NCBI GenBank assembly: GCA_003550305.1
Contig: QKYT01000023.1
Location: 250,160 to 287,392 of the forward strand
Direction of reading: 5' to 3'
DNA length: 37,233 nucleotides
From: Glomus cerebriforme
Lineage: Eukaryota > Glomeromycota > Glomeromycetes > Glomerales > Glomeraceae
Shown: one piece after another, positions 23,873 through 35,504 of the stretch
Layout: each line of letters starts with the position of its first letter
Position numbering within the stretch: the first letter of the stretch is position 1
The notes under the pieces: model-generated
Told to the model about the DNA's origin: nothing
Databases searched by the model: none
What the model saw: only the letters and a program-made list of their open reading frames with translations
Translations under genes and position numbers: made by a program

Positions 23873-24555
23873 CAATATTATATTTACATAATGTTGATAA
23901 TTTTTCTTCAATTTTATAAGAATTTTCTCATCAGAAGTAATACAGAATCCAGTCAACTGATTTAATGGAATTGCTGCTTCACATTGCATTTTATTAAAAC
24001 AAACCGATATTATATTTTTATTACAATGATAAAGAAATGCCATATCTCCTGATTCATTAGACTTAATAGAACTTTGAGGCTTTGTAGGATACGAGAATTC
24101 AAATTGAATAAGATCAATTTTAATCAAATCAACTTCTTTTTCTTCTTTTTGTTCAATAGAATTGTCATTTTGTTGAGATTCAACAACAAAATGAGAAAGT
24201 GTAACGTTTGATGTAGAATTGCTTTTTTGACTGGTTGTATCCGATATTTGCAAAAGATCTTCAAAAATATTATTAATATTATCGCTTCTTGGATTATTCT
24301 GATTTTGACGATTTTTAATGTTTGCTTTAAGACTATCTAGTCGTATTGTATTAGTATTGTGATCCATTGTTTGTGACACAGGTGAAGTTGGAGGAGTAGC
24401 TATTTTAAAAAGAAAAAAAAATAAAATAAAAATAAAAACGTAAATATATTTTTAAGAAAAATGGATAAAAAAAATATATATAAATAATTAAATTTACTAT
24501 AATGAGAGATTTCGCTAACATCATCTTGGATAGGTTTTTGATATTGATGATTCAT
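23294..24555 (-). CDS. Uncharacterised protein, possible PB1-like C-terminus
   Basis: Four exons, 24498-24555, 23888-24399, 23589-23807 and 23294-23527, give 340 residues. I do not recognise the family. Residues 1 to about 125 are polar, Asn/Gln/Ser-rich and probably disordered. About 125-215 looks globular ('LIQFEFSYP', 'DMAFLYHCN', 'ILIKLKK'). About 215-262 holds Pro- and Asp-rich loops followed by 'LESRIDRLYF'. The last 75 residues (MYITCIFLHERRAIAFPF, then a helix 'LLDVMESRFGKK', then strands ending LLRLEL) have the strand-strand-helix-strand order of a PB1 or other ubiquitin-like fold, but I see no clear acidic PB1 motif. The second intron carries a long AAT microsatellite. Splice sites are all GT-AG. 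It may be a scaffold or regulator; that is a guess. Confidence 0.75.
23843..23872. repeat. AAT trinucleotide microsatellite
   Basis: About ten uninterrupted ATA/AAT units inside an intron of the uncharacterised gene; likely variable in length. Confidence 0.85.
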
Positions 24556-26072
24556 TATAAAAAAAAAATTTTTTTTTACTACTTTAAAAAATTAAAATTA
24601 GGATGAGAAAGCAGAAGACAATGACAATTGCTAATGTTTATATAGATGTGGTTTTCGCCGATCGTAATCAGTCACTTGATTGCATGTAATTGTCCTACTG
24701 TGATAACAATAGACTTTTTTTTAACAAATTGTTTGTGGTGTACAGAACTTAAAAAGGCGCGTATAATTGTTAAATTGTGAAAGTCGAATTTTTATTGTTT
24801 TTTTTAAATAACTAATAATTTTTGAAATTTCTTTGTTAAAAAAAAGCATTCCGCAGTTATTCCATGGATTTTCTGCAAACAGAAATTTTCATAATAAAAT
24901 AATTCGATAAATCGCAATCAATATTGAATTCCTTGAATTGAAAGTTGAGTAGTTTCAAAAAAAAATAAATTATTTATTTTATATACGCACGTAACCGTTA
25001 ATCTCTTTATGTACTAAGAGGCTTATCGATCCGATCTTCTTTTCATTGTTTATACGGTATAATTCAAGTATAAGGATCATTAAAATATATTGTGATACAA
25101 TTATTTTTTCTTGAATAAAACAAAAGACAGCAAGGAGGTTTTCCGGCAGGGATATGATAAAAATTTTATTTGTTACATCAATGACAATAAAAATCATCTA
25201 TTATTGGAAATTTATGTAATCTCTAGATCGGAATCATTCACACTTCTCACCCCTTTCTTTTGATTATTACAAAATTATTATTCAAGAAATATTTCAACCT
25301 TTGTGTAAATCTTTAACTGATTCGTATTTTAAGTAAATTCATTTGATCTATTAAACTCGGATTTTTTTGAAAATTTATGCAATGACGCAATTACACTACA
25401 ATGAGCAAATATATTTATCACTTAAAATAAGCTTGAAACAAGATTTTAGAAAGAATAATAATATTCTTACCAATAGTTATACGATTTTATCTTTGATTGG
25501 AACGGTTTATATTAACTTGCATTACTTGCATTACACTTGAAAGTTACAAATGTTCAAAAATATTCGTATTTTTCATTTAAATAGTCTTTGGGTTTTTACT
25601 CTGCCATAAGACCTCCTCATTTATAAACTTTTTTTTTGGTTTATCTTGTCTAAATATTAAGCTTCATTTTCTTGCGCGTTTTTTTTCCTCTTGGATTTTT
25701 TCTCCTACCTTGAGTTATTAAAGTGTAAATTAAAGTATTACTTCTGAAGGTTAACTTAAAGTAACTTACTTGGTTGAACCTTAATTATTTGCATGACCAT
25801 TTATTAAATATACTTTTAAACCCCTCGAATGTGATGAATTCTTTCCTATGGTAATTTCAATAGATAATTACTGCGGACATATACCTGTTCCTAAAGCTAA
25901 CATCTTTTGATTTAACTTGTAATAACTATTATATAACTTGCTTTTTTCGTTTTATTTCTTTAATTTATCTCGGTTCTTGCAAAAAATATTTAATAATAAC
26001 ATTATAATCCATATCCTCTTTACTAACTCTTTTTAGTTTCGTAATTTCAACTTATAATCGATTTATTTTACA
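24556..26072. other. Long divergent intergenic region
   Basis: 1.5 kb between the uncharacterised gene (minus) and the zinc-finger gene (plus). It contains short direct repeats (TGCATTAC twice at about 25519-25535; AAAGTA words near 25730-25765). The minus-strand frame at 24979-25197 has no domain. A long upstream region is common for regulated transcription-factor genes. Confidence 0.55.
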
Positions 26073-27043
26073 ATGGGTGAGTCCTTTATCGAAATTATTA
26101 TTTATCTCACATTGTTTCGATTTTCTATTCAAAATATTTTATCTCATTAGATCCTAAAACAAATTTAACATCAACTACATTAAAATCCAATCCTTTAATT
26201 AATACTTCAACCACGGTTATCAATAATAGTAATATTGATACAAAATTATTGTTATCATCAAATTTTGAATCAAATAATCGAGATTTTCATTTTTTTACGG
26301 ATTCTCAGGGAAATACTTTTTCTACAAGAGATATTCCTGCTTCTCAACAAAGTTTAATCCATAATTGGATGTTACCCATTTTTTCTTTGCCAACTCAACC
26401 ACCACCACATCATCTTTCAATACAAAATATTAGCAATACAAGCATTTTTATGAACCACGTCATGCCCCACATGTCTCCTAATCTGGCTCCAACTTCCTCT
26501 AACGACATTTCAACAATATCTGGCAATATTACTTTCACACAATCATTAGATGATACGCAATCATGTTCAGCTTCAACCGTTAATTCTACTGCATCTCAAC
26601 TCAACTCTAATTTAACCAGTTCTCCTGTAAAAAATCGTCATGTATGTGATTGGCCCGGATGCACTTGGAGCTTTAAAAGACTCGAACATCTCAAACGTCA
26701 CATGATCACTCATACTGGTGAACGAAAATATACTTGTGGTTATCCTGGGTGCGGTAAAAGATTTGGACGTTCTGATAATTTTGCGGCTCATTATCGAACT
26801 CACAATAGAACCACTCCTCGAAAATCTCGCGGCACAGTAAAATCGAAAAATAAAATTCAATTAGATAATAGTAATGATATTTCAAGGCAACTGCACAACA
26901 ATAATAATGAAACGAATCAATTGCCAGTTCATATGGTGCATAATGATAATAGTGTAAATGATGTTTCAATACAACAAACCGTCATTTCACAAGAACTTGG
27001 AGAAACATATTCCTTCTTCTGTAACGATTCAAATAACAATTGA
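26073..27043 (+). CDS. C2H2 zinc-finger transcription factor
   Basis: Two exons. Exon 1 is only 4 nt (ATGG, 26073-26076), followed by a 74-nt intron with donor GTGAGT and acceptor TTAG; exon 2 is 26151-27043. The product is 298 residues. The first 160 residues are Ser/Thr/Asn-rich and disordered. Two tandem C2H2 fingers follow at about 165-220: Cys-x4-Cys-x12-His-x3-His, a TGER linker, then Cys-x4-Cys-x12-His-x3-His. The fingers contain RLEHLKRH and GRSDNFAAH, close to the Msn2/Ste12-C2H2 class of fungal factors, where these helices contact DNA. A basic stretch (RKSRG...KSKNK) directly after could be a nuclear signal. The C-terminus is Asn-rich and acidic. The target genes are unknown. The 4-nt first exon is inferred: the open frame continues to the acceptor and no ATG lies between that acceptor and residue 60 or later. 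Confidence 0.85.
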
Positions 27044-28038
27044 TCAAATCATGTGTCTCAACTAAGGTTTAGAAAAATTTTTGTTACTAATTTTACAATG
27101 AAATCATTGAATCTCTTCCGCCTTGTTATTTTGAACTATTGACTATTATTTAGTGGATATTGTGTGGTTGACATATTATTATTTTTAATTTTTTTTTTTT
27201 TCTTACAATTCCTTTATGTCATTTATTGAGATTGAAGACAAGGCTGGTTCTTGTTTTTTTTTTATCTTCATAGAATATTTCTTCCATCTATTATAAAAAA
27301 TTTCTTTTTTTAACAGATAATTTTTTTATTTTATTTTATTTTTTTACAAGATATTTTTTACTCTTCACTTTTATTTGTATTAAAATAAAAAATAAAAAAA
27401 TAATTTTATAACTGAAGATAAATATGACAATTCAGAATTACAGTATTAAGTGGAAATATTTAAACGTCATAAAAGAAAAATCTTTTTCAAAATAAAAAAT
27501 TCACGATTATAGAAGCTAAGAAATTTGAAATCTTTATTGACGTATTTTTCTCATAATACATGGAACAATTTGGAAATAAGTTATTTTTATTTTAATGGGA
27601 CAATATCTTTTTTTAAATGAAAGTAATAAACTAAAAAAAAACGATGATAGAATTAATTATGGAAAATAGCAAAATTAACTTAGTATTTGTAATCATCTGA
27701 TTAATAATGTCAATCTTATAAATTTTTTTGAAATTTGTAATAATTTCCATAGTAATTAGGCCGGTAAAACTGGGTCCGGATGATCGACTTCCAGGGATTT
27801 TTGATTTGTAATGTGAAATTCGGCTGGTAAACCGAGTCCGGATGATTAACATCCATGGAACTATTGTATAGTATAATGACGTATTTGTCGACTTCCGTAC
27901 CTCGTAAATCTTAAACAAAAAATATATATAAAGAACTAAATTTTTGAGATTTAAAAATTCATTCTCAACAAATCAAATATATATATATATATATAAAACA
28001 AATTCTCTTCATAAAAAATCTTTAAAATCTTTTTCAAA
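27044..28038. other. Intergenic, upstream of quinone reductase
   Basis: 3' flank of the zinc-finger gene and promoter of the flavodoxin-like gene. It holds a pair of about 39-nt direct repeats (27759-27797 and 27822-27859) of unusually high GC, and a TA tract at about 27977-27997, 42 nt before the start codon, that could act as a TATA element. The minus-strand frame crossing the repeats (27631-27918) is not convincing. Confidence 0.55.
27759..27859. repeat. Direct repeat pair with TCCGGATGAT core
   Basis: Units at 27759-27797 and 27822-27859, 63 nt apart. Both share GG(C/T)GGTAAA, then GTCCGGATGAT, then A(C/T)(T/A)TCCA. A shorter related piece (GTCGACTTCC) follows at 27887-27896. They may be binding sites, or a remnant of a dispersed repeat. 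Confidence 0.6.
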
Positions 28039-29161
28039 ATGGTTAAAATCTTTATTATCATGTAAATATTCGAAATTAAGTTTTTATCGATGAAAATAAT
28101 TCATTAATTTAAAGCTAATTAAAAAATTTTATAAATTTTATCATTAATTATATATAGCTATACTACTTATACCCATATTTACCAATTGGCTCTAGAGGTC
28201 AAGAAGGGTATTGAATCAGTTAGTCCAAGTGTCCAAGTCGAATTATATCAAGTTCCCGAAACTCTTTCTCAAGAAATTTTAGATAAAATGCACGCTCCAC
28301 CAAAACCAGATATTCCAATTATTACAGGTAGAGAATCCAAAATTTCATCTCTTTAAAATTATTAATATTTAATAAATTATTAGAATTGTAATAATATTAA
28401 TTTATAAAAATTTTTATTACATAAAAAGCCGATAAACTAGTTGAAGCTGATGGATTCTTATTTGGATTCCCAACTCGATTTGGTACTCTACCAGCTCAAT
28501 TCAAAGCATTTTTAGATAGCACTGGTCAATTATGGTTCACAAATGCTTTGAATAGAAAATTCGCAGGAATCTTCTACTCTACGTCGAGTCAACATGGTGG
28601 ACAAGAAACTACAGCTTTCACCACTGTCACTTATTTCGCTCATCATGGTATCATTTACGTTCCACTTCAGAATGGATTACCTAACTATGGCAAAGTTGAC
28701 GAAATTATCGGAGGTGGTCCATGGGGAAGCGGAACAATAACTGGATCTGATGCATCTCGTCCAATCTCAGAAAGAGAAAAAGAAGCCTCGCAACTTCAAG
28801 GAAAGGATTTCGCTCAAGTTGTTTCGGCCTACGTAAATGGAAAAAAAGCGTAAGCACTCATTATCTTATAGAAATATTAATAATTGTATACTAGCTATTA
28901 TTTAATTGATAACAAATTATTGTCAAAAAAAAAATTGTTTTTTTAACAATATGCAGTGTATCATTATAACATTTCTCTAAATTGTTTCTTTTTCCTCAAT
29001 CTTATAGTATTAAAACCGAAGAGAAAACAGAAGAAGTAATAGAATCAAATAATCCTACAACCAATCAAACCACAACTAGATCAACTAATAATACTGAAAA
29101 GAAAAAGAAATCAAAAAGAAATTGGTTATGTTGTGGAAATGATGATTTATTACAAGATTAA
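28039..29161 (+). CDS. Flavodoxin-like NAD(P)H:quinone reductase (WrbA/Pst2/Ycp4)
   Basis: Four exons, 28039-28061, 28158-28327, 28429-28849 and 29008-29161, give 255 residues. WrbA-family FMN proteins reduce quinones by two electrons and protect against oxidative stress; fungal members sit on membranes or eisosomes. Family blocks are intact: an N-terminal strand MVKIFII ending in the FMN phosphate loop YTTYTH (9-14, with Thr13 where Gly is usual), FGFPTRFGTLPAQ, STSSQHGGQET, and GGGPWGSGTITGSDASRPIS near residue 165. The C-terminus adds a Thr/Asn/Lys-rich tail ending NWLCCGNDD. A Cys pair after a basic stretch suggests palmitoylation and membrane attachment, as in Ycp4. Every splice lands within a conserved segment. 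Confidence 0.94.
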
Positions 29162-30254
29162 TCTGTAATAGATTAATTTATTTTTATTTTATAATAATTT
29201 TTTACTTATTAAAAAAAAAATTCTTTTGAATTACGGACTTACGGTATTTAATTTAGGATTTGTATAACGTTTATTATTAACTTAGTATTTATAATGTAAA
29301 TCTATGTAATCTAGAAATTTCGTATTTGTTAAATAAACAATAATAAAAAATCGTTACTAAATCTGGACCTGGTTGTGTATCTGATTGAGTTCCTAGTAGT
29401 TTTCGAAGACTTTCATGAAACAAAGGAATTATAAAGATCTGGTAAATTAAACTTATTTCGCGAAACGCATAACATCACGTGACATATCTTTTACCAAAAC
29501 TTTCATTTATAGACCAGTTTGTTTTCTTGGGATTTTTAATGTCAAAACCTTATTCCCTAGGTCTAAGGGCTGTATCATAGACGTTTTTATCCCATTATCC
29601 TAAATTCTATATTTCTATCCATCTATCGGGAGTAAATGCTTACATGTCAAATTAATTTAAAGAGAATTGAATCAATTTTTGTTAATAAAAAGGGATTGTT
29701 TAAAGTATTACTGAAAGTAGTGTAGTAAAAAATTGGGTTTAATGCCAATATCGATTTATCATATCAATTCATAAATGTAAATGGAAACTTTGATTATTTT
29801 TAGACTTTCTATAAATTTCTGAAAGAAAAATGCGAAAATTGATAAGTTATGTATATTTTTATTTTAAAGAATTCTTTAACCAAATTTTCATAAATTTTAT
29901 ACGTGTTTCTCTCAGTTATTTAATTTTTTTTTAGTAAAATTTGCCAATATGTACAAAATTTATATTACGTGATAATTTGATTGACACTGCGAAAGTAATA
30001 AATATTTTTTTATTCGATTATTTGTAGTTATAAACAAATTAATCGATAAAGAAAAATACAGCAGGATTGAATCGGGTTTGCAATTTTACTTAAATCATAA
30101 ATAAATTAAGTGTTTAAATTTATTCAAATCGTTAAAGATGTTATAAATGAATCAAATTACAAACTAAGAATCTTGTAAATATTGCTATTCTATTTATTCT
30201 TATTGTTTAAATGATTTTAAATAAAAAATACGTAAAATATAATATTAAAATAAT
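29162..30254. other. Convergent intergenic region
   Basis: Shared 3' region of the quinone reductase gene (plus) and the kinase gene (minus). An AATAAA-like cluster at about 29332-29346 could end the plus-strand transcript. I see no gene, RNA or clear repeat in the remaining DNA. Confidence 0.6.
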
Positions 30255-32642
30255 TTAAAATTCATCTATAAACATAAAAAAAAAAATAATTATATTAGTT
30301 ATAAAGTCAATTTTAAAAATATTATATTTGAATTGTAAATACCATCAGGAATTTCCAATTCATCTTGTTCCTCTGAATGAAAATTTGGATTATCATATAT
30401 TTTATCTTTATCAATAAGAAACAAAAATAAATAGAATTAGAATTTAGTTATAAAATTTATTATTAAATAAAATTATATCAATACCATCAACATCATCATT
30501 ATCAATATTATTTTTCTTTATTTGTTGTATAGTTTCTTTTTCGTATTCATTTTGAATATCTACAGTATATATAAAAAGTTATTCTAATAAATTTATATAT
30601 TCGGTATAATTGTGATTTTACTTACTATTATTTGAATTTATTTGTATATTTTCAAATATTTTGGATAAAATCTTAGTATCATCTGATAATATAAGAAAGT
30701 TAACACATGATTTCGGAAATTAAATTTAAAATTGATGGTAAAAATTTACCCTTACTTGACTTTGACGTATTATCATCATTTTGGCCGTTTAAATCATCGA
30801 CTAAAAATAAAAATAAAAGATTAATAAAAATATAAATTATTAAAATTATTTTAATAAAAACTTACTATTATACGGAACATTAAAGCTATATGGTTTACTA
30901 TGAAATACTTTAAAATAAGTTAGTTAAATACTTTTTAAAAATTTATTAAAGCTAATTTTTTGAAAAAAAAATAACACGTGCGTATACCTTCTTGTTCTTC
31001 TGTTTAAACAAAAATGAAATATTTAAAAAAANAGNATTAGTGAAAATATAAAAATGTTTATTTGTAAAAATTATACATACCTTCTGTCGCGTTCCTTGGT
31101 TCAGAAAGATTTGTAAATTGATAAACTTTACTTGTAAATAAACTACTAGTACTTGTATAGTTACTTTTAATGCTGCTTATGTCATTTGTTTCTAAACTAG
31201 TATTTATTTCTGGTTCAGATGTTGTAATTTTTTTGATCTTTTTAATTAATTTTTTAATCGTACTTTTATTCTTATTCTGATTTATTTCTTTTTGATAATA
31301 TGTTTTACGAATTTCACGTATCTTAACGTCAAGATCGTCGATTTTAGGCCTTTCTGTCGGATCAGCATTCCAACATTGTTCGATTAATTTTTTATATTCT
31401 AAAGGAGTTCCTGGCACTATTTTTGGTCTCATTCCATTTATTATTTTCATTGCAAGATTATAATCATAATTNANTTGATCAAAACTATCANGATCATNAT
31501 CATTTTCATAATTAATAAAAGGTGGTTGTCCAGATGAAATTTCCCACATAAGCGTGCCAATACTATAAATATCAGATGCAAAAGTAGTTTCTTTTCCAGC
31601 AATAACCTCAGGTGCTATGTAAGGAAGATTTCCGTATATACTATTTAATGGTCTATCAGCTGGTCCACAAAATCCAAGATCACTTATTCTAAATATTTGA
31701 TCAATTTGATGAAATAATATATTTCCAGAATGCAAATCTCTGTGAATTGCATTTTCTCGATGGATTCTAGAAATTGCAAATATTATGTCAGAAGTAATTT
31801 TAATTCTATCTTTCCATGTAAGTCTATTTTGCTGTAAATATTCTCTTAAATTTTTATGCATATAATTCATTACAAGCATGTAATTTCCATCGGATGGATC
31901 TTTTGTCAGTCCACAACAATGTACTATTTGTCCATATTTGTTACTTATAGTTAAATGAGATTTACCCTAAAAAAAAACAAAATTTGCAATGATTCAAAAA
32001 TTTTTCAACCATTTTTTCAAAAAAAAAANAAATAAATAAATAAATAAATACCTCCTCAAACCAACTTCTATTAGCACTTTCAACATTTTCTAACTTCTTG
32101 AGTACTACATTTTGGCCTCCAAATCTTTTTAATTTTTTTCCTTCATTATCCCATTCCTTATAACATCCATCAATCCAATCTGCTGTATAAATTTCAGAGC
32201 ATCCNCCTTTAGTTAAATATTTAATATTTTGTAAATTATTATATGGGATCCATTCTACTATTNTATNTGGTTNAAGAGTTTCCATTTGACATTTTTGTAT
32301 TAAATTATCAATGTCGTTATTTCCAGATGTCCAATTTAAAAATTTTGTTTTTAAATAATTTCGAACACAATGTTCACAGTATAATGTAGCTAAACATTCA
32401 ACTTGACAATTTTCACAAATTCTTTTTGTTCCTTCATTATAAAGAATTTTATAATAGTCAAAATCTTTATTTAATTCTTTTATTGCATATGATTTTTCAT
32501 CTTTTGTAAGGGATTTGTAAGCAAGAACTGTTTGTTGTAAAAATTTATATACTTTGTCTATATTATTTTGAATATCATAATCTATTAATGCATATGCTCT
32601 ATGAATTGCAACAGAAACTAATTCTTCTCGAATGGTAGCCAT
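30255..32642 (-). CDS. TKL-like protein kinase, Rhizophagus-expanded type
   Basis: Nine exons on the minus strand: 32052-32642, 31081-31966, 30988-30999, 30866-30907, 30756-30800, 30626-30682, 30485-30559, 30343-30405 and 30255-30265, about 593 residues. Residues 76-92 form a Cys-rich segment (C-x2-C...C-x2-C) typical of this family. The kinase domain runs from about 139 to 400: a glycine loop near 'KxGCSEIY', Lys182/183 in VVLKK, the catalytic HRDLHSGN (Asp274, Asn279), DLG in place of DFG (293-295), and an APE motif (315-317). The activation segment and the 'DIYSIGTLMWE' helix look intact, so activity is plausible. The tail is polar and mostly encoded by 12-75 nt exons, all in phase 1. About eight ambiguous bases lie in exons, so a few residues are unknown. 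The last 11-nt exon is the least certain; without it the frame ends at 30299. Confidence 0.85.
32030..32050. repeat. TAAA microsatellite in kinase intron 1
   Basis: Five tandem AAAT/TAAA units directly next to the 5' splice site of the first kinase intron, with an N at 32029. Confidence 0.8.
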
Positions 32643-33390
32643 GATTAAATTTTTTCTATTAACTTGAAAATGAAAAAGAAGAAGGAACGGGAACTTTTTA
32701 TAACAATTATTACGGAAGTTGTACAAACAAATACGTTGTGTAACTCTAATAATTTTCGAAGTACAAAATACAAATCACACGTTTTTGATTTTTTTTTTTT
32801 TTAAAAAAAAAGTTTTTAGGATCAATTGGTAAGAAATGAAGAAACATTATTTATTGACTGCAATGAGACTTGATCTTGATTAATGATGACATAATTGAAT
32901 AAACGAAAATAATTACATTTAAAGTGTGAAATAAGCAAGAATTATTAAAAATAAAATAAATAAATCATAAAAAAATTGTCGTGAAAAATATAACTTTAAT
33001 TATAAATTTTTGTATTAATTGTTAAATATCGCAGATTCACAGATATTGTTTAAATATATACGTGACTAAATCCTATCGAAGCAATATACAATTAATATAT
33101 GGAGCACGATAGTATAATTGTGACACGTGACGTATAATAGAGCAGAGCATTTAGAAAGTTTAAAATTCTTCAATTCTTTATATTTGTCATAACAATCTCG
33201 CAATAAAAAAAAATATTAAAATAATTTTTTCAACGTCTACTTTTAATAACTTCTATCATGTGATTATTTTATTATTAAATTACACGTCTAATTTAAATTA
33301 AATTTTTAGTGAACCAATACTTTATAATATTTTTTTCGTCTTTTTACCATATAAATTAAGCCTTTAATAGACTATAAATTAATATTATTT
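32643..33390. promoter_or_regulatory. Kinase upstream region and 3' flank of GPI-type gene
   Basis: The first 110 nt or so upstream of the kinase ATG (32643-32750) match, in reverse complement, the DNA at 37091-37218 before the second kinase start. Shared words include CAACGTATTT, GTACAACTTCCG, CGTTCCTT, TTTTCAAGTTAA and AATAGAAAAAATTT. The remainder is AT-rich with no gene seen. Confidence 0.6.
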
Positions 33391-34265
33391 TTATATCAAC
33401 ACCATAAAAACTAAAGTTGTAATGATTATAGCTAAACTTATTATAACACCCCATAATCCATGACTATTTAAATCGAGTGAATTTGCTGCAGAATCTGGAA
33501 TGAATGTGGGTAATGTGGATGCAGAATTAGTGACGGCAGTAACGACAACATTCTTCACTACATATAGAGTGGATGGAGGGATGAATGTAGGTGATCCCAA
33601 AGAATTTGTTGTCGAATAACCAGCAAAATATGATGTAATTGTTGTTTTGATTGTTGTCAATTTTACATTATTAGGGACCGGTGTTGGTGTTTCTACACCT
33701 TCTTTTATAAATGTCGTAGTTACTGGAACACTTTTGATTTCATATTTCATTATAAAATATCCGGTTTAATAATTTTGAATAAAATAAATATAAAAAGAAT
33801 TTTAAACAAAAAAATACTATATACTTACACTCCTGGTGGAAAGCATGCAGAATCATTAGGAGAAGAGCAAGTATTAATGGATGTTTTTCCTGACGGTAGT
33901 TCGGAACTAGTAGGAGGACCAGGTGGAAATTCAGTTTGAATCGTGTTACAATTAAAAGAGTAAGTTATCCCTTTGCAATCTCCCATGTTACAAACATTAT
34001 TACAATTTTTCAATATATTATCGCATAAATCAGGAGGATTTATGAGACTATTTATACAATTAGTATAATCTGTACAACATTTGATAACACAGTTCATACA
34101 AGGACCAGGTGGTGGTAGTGGAGCTTTAGGTCCTGGATCTCCCGGATTTGGTATAGGTCCTGAATCCTTTCCCTTTTGAAAAGTGCAATAAGTTGGTGAT
34201 GTGGTAATTAATATTAATATTATAAATACGATTGCATATTTATATTTAAATTCAAAATGAGTCAT
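33391..34265 (-). CDS. Cys-rich secreted protein with GPI-type C-terminus
   Basis: Two exons, 33829-34265 and 33391-33730, give 258 residues. The 98-nt intron (GTAAGT...AAAAG) rejoins the frame as 'PPGV|VPVTTTF'. Residues 1-27 are a signal peptide: a short charged start, a long Ile/Val/Leu core and a Ser-Pro-Thr-Tyr-Cys cleavage region. A Pro/Gly-rich spacer (about 33-55) leads into a domain with 12 cysteines, including C-x2-C-x3-CC and several C-x(3-7)-C spacings. Then comes a Thr/Ser/Val-rich stalk likely to be O-glycosylated. The last 20 residues are purely hydrophobic with no cytosolic tail, preceded by small residues (SAANS), which fits a GPI anchor signal. I do not recognise the Cys pattern. 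It is probably a cell-wall or plasma-membrane surface protein. A single-pass membrane anchor is the alternative. Confidence 0.82.
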
Positions 34266-35258
34266 ATTGGAAATTTTCGTAAGATTTTATGAAAATTTTC
34301 AATTCTACCCATTATATACATTTTTTTAAAGAAAAAAAAGAAAAAAAGAAATAATAAAAGAAATATTGCATATATGTATGCTCTTTGTTTAAATATTATG
34401 GGACTTACTTGTTTTATATACTAAACACGAAACAATTTGTGATCGTAAACCTAAAAAAAAAAAAGTTCGTCCACACAAAAGGTGATTCATTGATTAGCTA
34501 TAAATAAATAACCTTTAAATGTATTTTTATTTATTACATAATAAAATCAAATTTTTTTTTTAGAATGCGTTAACTATTAAAAGCTAATCTTCTACTCTTT
34601 ATGTATCTATTAGCGGCATTAGGGCGGATCGGCATCATGTTTGCAATTCGTCACACTTCCATCTGACCGGATTTTTACAAGTGTTTTTTTAAAAATCTTA
34701 AAAGGGAAAAAATAATATTACGCGAAACTCTTTTAAGGTCGAAGACAATGGGATCAAATTTCTTTACATTCGGAAACTTTTTTATTCTAAAAAAAATTTT
34801 GTTCAGATTTGGAAGATTTTAGTGATATTCTAGAACGTACTAGAAGTTTGCATACGGTTATGCAAAATAAGGACGGGGCGACGGGCTAAATGAAAACGCA
34901 CGTGGTACAACAATAAATATTTGTTTCTATTAATATTTCCTTTTTTATGAAAAATTTTTTGTAATTTTTTTTTTATTCAAATTTACTTGAATATACGAAT
35001 TATCAATCGAATGGAAGCGATATAATTTAAAATTACAAATTAAATTTAATCTTGTTGAAAACAAATACAATATATATTGTAATATCTACTATTCTTCCTA
35101 AAGTTTTCTTCTTAATTTTCGTTGAAAATGTATATTAGATAGATATATATATATACATGTACAGTATGTTTACCTTCACTGATTATACGAAGTTAAAAAA
35201 AATTTATTAATGGAATGTTTTAACTATAAAAGGAACACGAAATTCGCATGAGATCACA

Positions 35259-35504
35259 ATGATTTTTCCATATTGCATCATCCGATTATCAATATTTTTA
35301 ACTAAGACTTTTACCAAAATGGTCGTCGTTCATTTACCGTTCATTGAAGGATCCAATGAGAAGAAGCTAGAAGAAGATATCAAAACCAATGATTTTCTTT
35401 GCATATTTTTACGTGAGCGAATACGGACTGCGACCCACAAAGTACAGTATTTTGATGTTAATGATTTGTATAAAAAAAATCATCCATTTGGTGACATAAT
35501 GTAA
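35259..35504 (+). CDS. Possible small gene or first exon (weak)
   Basis: An 81-codon frame with a TATAAAAG word at 35226-35233 about 25 nt upstream; an alternative ATG at 35319 gives 61 residues. The second part reads like a normal soluble protein (acidic and basic residues mixed, few homopolymers), unlike the junk frames around it. The end could instead be a splice donor (AT|GTAAAG at 35500), making this the first exon of a gene whose other exons I cannot find. No family is recognised. Confidence 0.3.
   Translation: MIFPYCIIRLSIFLTKTFTKMVVVHLPFIEGSNEKKLEEDIKTNDFLCIFLRERIRTATHKVQYFDVNDLYKKNHPFGDIM

Noticed and set aside
24979..25197. 72-codon minus-strand frame between the orphan gene and the zinc-finger gene
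   Set aside because: No domain and composition like the surrounding non-coding DNA.
26612..26969. Two minus-strand frames over the zinc fingers
   Set aside because: Antisense shadows of the C2H2 coding sequence.
27631..27918. 95-codon minus-strand frame crossing the direct repeats
   Set aside because: The repeats translate into unrelated residues and no domain is seen; the repeats explain the higher GC.
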